A stretch of DNA of 64,000 nt, from positions 846,807 through 910,806 of the forward strand of contig RPFO01000299.1 of NCBI GenBank assembly GCA_009746045.1, read 5' to 3'. A program made the translations under genes and the position numbers. The notes below the pieces were generated by a model. It made no database searches and was not told the origin of the DNA. It saw only the letters and a list, made by a program, of their open reading frames with translations. Origin of the DNA: Mesostigma viride. Taxonomy: Eukaryota > Streptophyta > Mesostigmatophyceae > Mesostigmatales > Mesostigmataceae. This document shows positions 58,481-64,000 of this stretch, piece by piece. Position 1 is the first letter of the stretch. The number at the start of each line of letters is the position of its first letter.

Positions 58481-58730
58481 ATGTTGCATGATAGCTTTAG
58501 ATAGATGTTGTAGGTGAGCTGTTGTAGATAGATTCGACCGGTAGGACTGCTTGCACCCATCCATCCATCCACCATCAGGGTTAATGCTCTGTGACTCCCC
58601 AACGGGAGCATGAGTCCGTAATTAATTAATCAATTCATGGTGAAGGGGGAATGGTGGGGTGGTGCCTTCCGCAGTCCCCACTACTGCCTGTGAGCCCTCA
58701 TACAGTCGACGGATGGCAGCAATAAACGCG
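58481..58730 (+). repeat. LINE 3' tail with hairpin
   Basis: CATCCATCCATCCA, then GCTCTGTGACTCCCCAACGG-GAGCATGAG, then TAATTAATTAATCA. The GCTC...GAGC stem recurs at 45440-45475 and 61228-61262, so it is probably the LINE's conserved 3' end. Confidence 0.6.
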
Positions 58731-58739
58731 GGTGGTACC

Positions 58740-60210
58740 CGGTCCAGAGCTAGGATCGGCCCAAAGAGCCTCCCAGAGGATCGACCGTGTCGAAAGCCTT
58801 GATATAGTCAACAAAAATGAAAACCAGCGGCAAACCGTCAGCCTGGCAAAGGCGACGCACCTCCTCCATCAACCGCCGGCGCGCGACAAATACAGCCATG
58901 ACAGTGTTACGCCGACCACAACGGAAACCCATCTGAGACTCACCCAGGTGTGGGTCCAGCGCAGCCGGCACGGCTCAGCCTGTGCAAGCATCATGCGCAT
59001 GAAGACCTTCAGCGCGGCGCCCTCGGGAGGCAGACACCCCGATAGTTACCGGGGTCAGCATGCAGCAGAACCCTTCTTGTACAGCATGACTCGGATGGCC
59101 GTCTGCCACTCAGCACGGGCGGAGGCTCATCAGAGAGCAGGACACGGTTGCAGAACGCCAGCAGAAGCTGAGTCCCTCACCGCCGGGTCAGGGGTCTTCA
59201 GCAGCTCATGGCAGAAAGGTGGTCCGCACGGTCGACCGCCGCGTCGAACCACAGGCGAGCAAGGGCGCCGTCCTGAATTCCTCCAAAGTGAAGCTAGGGA
59301 GTCGACGACGTCGTTGGTGGCAAGGCAGCCCTCCTTCAAGGCGGGGACTTGGTAGTCCGCGGCCGAGGAGGGGGGCGCAGGCGGCGGGGGGGGTCCGGCA
59401 ACACTGATCGAGACGGGCGGCCGTCTCTGGGTGAAGCGGCGGGGGGGGGGGGCGCGAGCCCCACCTGTCAAGGACTGAACATTGTGGGCCAACCAGCGGT
59501 CGGGTCAAGGCTGACTGGCGCCGTGCCGTCCCGGCCCCGTGTGCTCCATGCACCGGGGTGCGCTGCCGCCGGCCGCCGAGCCGGTCGAGGTGGTACCACA
59601 TGTCCTTGCCCTGGTTGCCGTGGCGAGCTTGGCAGGCTAGCTGGGCATCCACGATGCACTGGGCCGCCTCCGCGTCCTGAGCGTGTGCGTAGGCCTCCAC
59701 ATTGAGGTTGGCCTTGAGCCATGCACCGGTTTCAGCAGCGGATCCCGGTTACGCTTGAGGCGGTGCCGGGCGGCCAAGGCCTTGGGGTCCTGGCGGTAGA
59801 GCGAGCCGGGGCGTCGGCGGGGCTGATGACCGGCAGGGGCGCCGGGCCAGCAACGGGGCGCGGGCCGCAAAGCCCGCAAAAATGGCGGCGTTGGAAGCAC
59901 CCTGGGCCAGCGCGTCGATGTCCGCCTGGGCGTCCAGGGCCTCCAGGTACGCCCGTCGGCACCGGTTCCGCGCGTGCTCGATCGGCGTCATCCGGCAGTC
60001 CTCAGGATCCCCACGGACCGGGCGTAGAGCAGACCAGTCAGGACGCCGGGGCCACTGCATGCATGGGGCGCAGCACTCGGGGACATGGAACCGGAGCCGA
60101 ATGGTCGCGCGCACCAACCGGTGGTAAGAGCACACCGTGGGTGGGTCGAACACTCGGCGTGAGAACCGAAGTGCACCTCAGGGCTGCCGTACCACCCGCG
60201 TAGTCCACAG
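58740..60210 (-). pseudogene. Second LINE copy, minus strand, N-terminus to early RT
   Basis: Reading leftward: a DIDALAQGASNAAIFAGFAA-containing N-terminus (60153-59749), the segment SFTLEEFRTAPLLACGST (59300-59250), then GFRCGRRNTVMAVFVARR and LVFIFVDYIKAFDTVDP (58930-58790). The RT ends there; no YADD block. Frames change repeatedly. Confidence 0.72.
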
Positions 60211-60349
60211 ACAGGCCGGACGGTTGTTAAGGCCCCGAAAAGTGACCAAGGGCTGTGAGGGACAGTTGGAAGCGAGTGAGTGGCAGTTGACAGCAACTGT
60301 CTATCCCGGCCGCATTCCCGCAAAAAGGAAGAGAACAAGGGGGTGTTGT

Positions 60350-60615
60350 CGTTAGAAGCCGTACCGGCCGGCAGGCGCAAAGCGACTGCCAGCAGTGCCC
60401 ACGGCCAGGTCGAGCGTGGCGCTGGCGTCGAGCAGCGTAACCAAGAAGTGGCGGGCCGGGGTGGCCCCCTCAAGGCTATGCAAGTCCTCCCGGGAAGAAC
60501 TTCTGGCGTTCCAACTCAGGTAGACCACTATGGGGTCCCACTTGGCCTTGTCCATCATCTTTTTCCAAATCACGGAGAGGCCTAGGCCCCCCATGTCCTC
60601 TACGTCCCCCACCAG
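60350..60615 (-). pseudogene. LINE C-terminal fragment, minus strand
   Basis: DMGGLGLSVIWKKMMDKAKW (60600-60541) matches the C-terminus of the plus-strand LINE at 58320-58378 but in opposite orientation. Confidence 0.7.
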
Positions 60616-60636
60616 TCCTGCTCACCTTCCCCTCCC

Positions 60637-60860
60637 GTGAGGACAAGCAGCGGTTCCTCTCTCGTCGCAAGCGCCGGGTTGCACGACCTCACCTGGACGC
60701 TGGACGACGACCTGACCCCCGCTCAGCAGCAGCAGCGACGCGACCTGTGGCCGGAATACATCCGCCACAAGCAGGACCCCCAGAAGCCCAAGGTGTACTG
60801 GAGGGGCGGGGACCTGACGATCAACCACAAGATGTGGACGCCCCCCGCGGGCTAGACTAG
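60637..60860 (+). pseudogene. LINE ORF1-type C-terminal fragment
   Basis: LTPAQQQQRRDLWPEYIRHK followed by VYWRGGDLTINHK looks like the C-terminal domain of LINE ORF1-like RNA-binding proteins (alternating Q/R helix, then YWRGG..L). Short and without a start. Confidence 0.4.
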
Positions 60861-62251
60861 CTAATAGCCCTATAGCTTGTATCCAATGGTAGTCACTGCC
60901 GCTATGGCAGCCATCACTTAGAATGTTTGCCTAGCTGTGCCAACATGGCCTAGTCACGTGCACCGCTAACGCACAGTACACAACCAGCCATAGCCTTAGC
61001 TTAGTCCTTGTACAGGCAGTACAGCCATGCTACGTCCTGGCTATGATCAGATTACTGCAAGCCCACGCTCCTTGTTATCGGCCATGCTCACATGGGTCTT
61101 ATTGCACCCACAGATTGCCGGATAGTTGGCGTGTCCGTTTAGCTAGCATGTCCGAGTGCATGCAGCTGTGGCATGCCTTTGGCATGAAGGAGACTGGGGG
61201 TCTCTGCCCTTTCTCCTGTTGTGCACTTCGGTGCTCCGTGACTCCCCAACGGGAGCACGAGTTTAATTAAATAATTAATCATTGTCCTCTACGAGCTGTT
61301 CTTTGAAGGTGCGGGCCTTGCGGCGTCTAACCTGGCTGGGCCCGGCCCACGTGAGGAGGTGCCGGCCTGGCTGGGCGAGGCGCAGCCCAGCAGATAGAAG
61401 ATAGGTCATTAGAGTCTTTGTATCAGGGTATGCCTCGCGTTTCGGACGAGATTAGGCAGCATAGGATACCATTCGTAGGACATCTTGCTCGCACCAGTCA
61501 GGTAGACACGTACCGCCCTTGGTGTGGCCGGCCCCCAGCGGCTTGGCCAACCGTGGCAGCATATCCTGACCTGGCCTTGCCCCAAGGACATTCCTAGAAA
61601 GATGGGTAAACCTGCATGTCATGAACTATACACACAGATGTTGCTGGCCGACCTAGTGGTCCCAGCTCAGTTTGCACACCGCGTTCACTCCCACGCTCTT
61701 GCTTGGACTGCTATGCAGGACAAGAAGAGGTGCTGAAGAGGATTTTCCAGGCTCACACGCCAGCCCCTGTGGGCAAGCCGCCCCCCCCACAAGAGGAAGG
61801 GGCGCTTTGCTGAGTAGAGTAGCTAGGGTTCTCTAGATTAGATTAGCTTGGAGTTAGCTTAGTTCGGTTTCGCGGCTTCGCCCACCTCCATCCATCCAGC
61901 AAGGGAATATGTGCTACATGATCTCCCATCCTCCTGTCCTCACGGTGCTCACGTACATGGCGCCGAGGCGTGGACGATCACACCCACACTGGCAGCTAAG
62001 CTCGACGGCAAGGTTTACAGGATGCTCCGACAGGTCCTGAACGTAGGGTTTTCCAAGCGCCCGTCATTAGAGTCTTTGTATCAGGGTATGCCTCGTATTT
62101 CGGACGAGATTAGGCAGCGTAGGATAGCATTTGTAGGACACCTTGCTCGCACCAGCCAGGTCGACACCGCCCTTGGTCTGGCAGGCCCCCAGCGGCTTGG
62201 CCAGCCAGGGCGGCATATTCTGACCTGGCCTGGCCCCAAGGGCATTCCTAA
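60861..62251 (+). pseudogene. Cluster of LINE 3'-end fragments
   Basis: 61030-61115 and 61220-61275 repeat the tail family of 45399-45660. 61290-61390 holds a minus-strand C-terminal scrap. 61395-61590 and 61905-62251 are two partly overlapping copies of the LINE C-terminus: GAEAWTITPTLAAKLDGKVY, SLESLYQGMPRISDEIRQ and RRIAFVGHLARTSQVDT. 61600-61810 continues with DLVVPAQFAHR and ALAWTAMQD. The last copy is ended by the TTAA insertion at 62252. Confidence 0.68.
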
Positions 62252-64000
62252 TTAAGGGGACTCGCACGTCCAAAAGCCTGAAAAACTGACTTTAATGAAT
62301 TTCAGTTCCAATGCACTCGGGAACCATCTAGTGATGATTGAGTACCATAAATATGATGTTTGGACATTCATGCCACCACTTGTTGGGGGTACTACGCCCA
62401 ACCACGCACCGGTGGCGAGCTAAAAATAGAAAAAGACGCTATTTATGAGATATTTTGCCCAAGACAAACCACTTATCCAAATGACCTGCCCATACATTTC
62501 TGCAAAGTTCCCCCACTTTTTTAAAAGCTGGGCTATTTACATGGCCAAAATGGTCACATTTGTTTGAGTTATTAATTTTCCCGCAAAATGGGTACTTTTT
62601 TGAGCCAAAAAAAAAAAATCAAATCATTAACACATCAGATTGGGTCATCCATACATTTTAAATTCCACTGAGTGGGGGGAAACACAACCCCAAAGTTTGA
62701 GCTCATTCTGACAAGCGTAGCTCAAGTTATTGATTTTCCTGTGATGCCACCTGGGTAGACGCTAAAAGAGAATTGAGCTAGTGCTGAGCCAAAATGACAT
62801 CTGTTTTGCTACCCTAGACACCCAAAAACATGCCCACTTTGATCACGGAGTGTGAGGAGGATGTCCGGAGCGTCATACGCCCCACCCCTCCATCGTCACA
62901 GCCAGCCTTGTGAGTCTACCCTTAACAACAAGGCTGGTAGGACGACACGCCTGAGCAGCATATGTCATGCCTATCTCAGGCTAATAATATGTGTGATTTT
63001 GTGCCAACAACCAAGTTGTTCCACCCAACAACACATTAAAAACCCTCTTCCAAAATGCCCAACAAGCCGGACATGTGGAGGACCACACACGCAGTATATA
63101 AAGAGAAAATAAGCTGACTTTTTATCCAGCCAACCTGTGGCTAGCTGCTCTGGTTAGCATGACAAAGGCTATCATTTACTCAGTGGGAAAGGTGAAGAGA
63201 CCATTGGAACAACCTACCTGACGCATGTGCCACCAAAGCATTGTGTCCCGCAAAATGCACACTGCCTCCTTTCTAACAAGCACGAGCCACTTTCTTTAGG
63301 AGACAGGTGCCAGCTCGTCAGTGTCTGGGGAAAATGATGCCGCTGCTTAGGAAGACCGCGTGAATTTCCTCGAACACAACTGTCTATAAAGCAAAAGAAA
63401 TTTCAGAGAAGCATGGAAATAAAAGCATTACACCTTCCCGACAGGTTGTGGGCCACGCGCTGCAGCAAGCCAGCCACGTCACAGACGAACTTGCTAAAAA
63501 ACATCCAGGAATCCAGCGATGCAGCGCCAGGACCCGCAACTTAATGGCTGCATCTGGCCGGAAAGAAGGCAAAAAGCTTACGCTCAACGAGCTAAGAAAG
63601 CAGGAAAGCGCTATCTTAGGACGTTTAATACAAGAACGTACCATAACGGGCATTTATTCGTGCCCAGGCGCACAAGAAAGGCCACCCTTTCATGGAGAGG
63701 TCGGGCGCGCATCGCGCAGGCCTAATGTTATCTTACCGCAAAATGACGAGAAAGGTAAAGATAGCATCGGGAATTTTTACGGCTTTAGAAACATCATTAA
63801 ACTAGGTTCCATTAGGACCATCAAAACTGGCAACAATCGACAATCACACCTGCAGGCATCAATTATACTTTATTCATCCCGACAGAAATTCAGGCCGGAC
63901 CCCCCCTGCCGATGGTAAAGAAAAAGAGCCCGCGACATTATAGATCGCAACTATCCCACCATAAATTAGAATCAGTAACTAATTTTCTCCAAGAATCGAG
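62252..64000 (+). mobile_element. TTAA-target transposon, second copy, right end outside the window
   Basis: TTAA at 62252-62255, then GGGGACTCG. The sequence follows 35065 onward at a constant offset of 27191 bp and I find no difference over 1.74 kb. It is inserted into a LINE fragment. The ORF of 156 codons is at 63448-63918. Confidence 0.88.
63448..63918 (+). CDS. Unrecognised ORF in the second TTAA copy
   Basis: Identical in translation to 36257-36727. See that entry. Confidence 0.3.
   Translation: MGHALQQASHVTDELAKKHPGIQRCSARTRNLMAASGRKEGKKLTLNELRKQESAILGRLIQERTITGIYSCPGAQERPPFHGEVGRASRRPNVILPQNDEKGKDSIGNFYGFRNIIKLGSIRTIKTGNNRQSHLQASIILYSSRQKFRPDPPCRW

Overview
This is nuclear DNA of a eukaryote. 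Genes are split by GT-AG introns, poly(A) signals are AATAAA, and most of the sequence is transposon: Ty1/copia LTR elements (one with an initiator-tRNA-Met primer site), CACTA/EnSpm and Plavaka-type DNA transposons, a TTAA-target element and LINE debris. GC-rich exons, AT-rich spacers and long coding minisatellites fit a large, repeat-rich algal genome, perhaps a green alga. I cannot name the species. I see no gene that is clearly a conserved single-copy host gene.

Layout. 1-4111: a copia-type element whose pol is missing, between LTRs that look identical where both are visible. 4438-17722 (minus): a broken gene of the DUF7869 type (GHTHNDVDQ motif). It is cut in two by a 9.5-kb CACTA transposon (5590-15103) that carries a decayed TNPD-type transposase (plus) and an Ala/Pro-rich accessory gene (minus). 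17977-18189: a perfect 91-bp-arm hairpin in the divergent promoter region. 18441-54853 (plus): a coiled-coil/glycine-rich repeat gene, cut in two by a second, giant CACTA-like element (21243-54088, 32.8 kb).

The giant element holds a five-part gene landscape: a gene with an acidic repeat and a USP-like cysteine-peptidase C-terminus (21683-27077), a Cys-rich gene fragment (29649-29974), a protein-kinase gene (33317-34759), a Plavaka-type transposase (46032-50548, minus) and a basic/acidic coiled-coil gene (51465-53031). Nested inside are a 1.9-kb TTAA element (35065-36973), a 7.8-kb copia-like element (37566-45393) whose polyprotein appears to run INT-PR-RT-RH, LINE scraps, and large microsatellites. 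Inverted arrays of palindromes (30142-30670 and 50950-51235) may mark a further nested element that carries the kinase and the Plavaka transposase.

54854-62250: a GTGTCA-rich tandem array, then a graveyard of LINE copies in both orientations. 62256-64000: a second copy of the TTAA element, cut by the window edge.

The most notable points: both CACTA-like elements sit inside G-rich coding minisatellites of neighbouring genes, each with a 2-bp target duplication that restores the minisatellite when removed; the larger one carries an unusual cargo; the copia-like element has a rearranged domain order and non-TG..CA LTR ends; and the window contains its own empty-site paralogue for the TTAA insertion.
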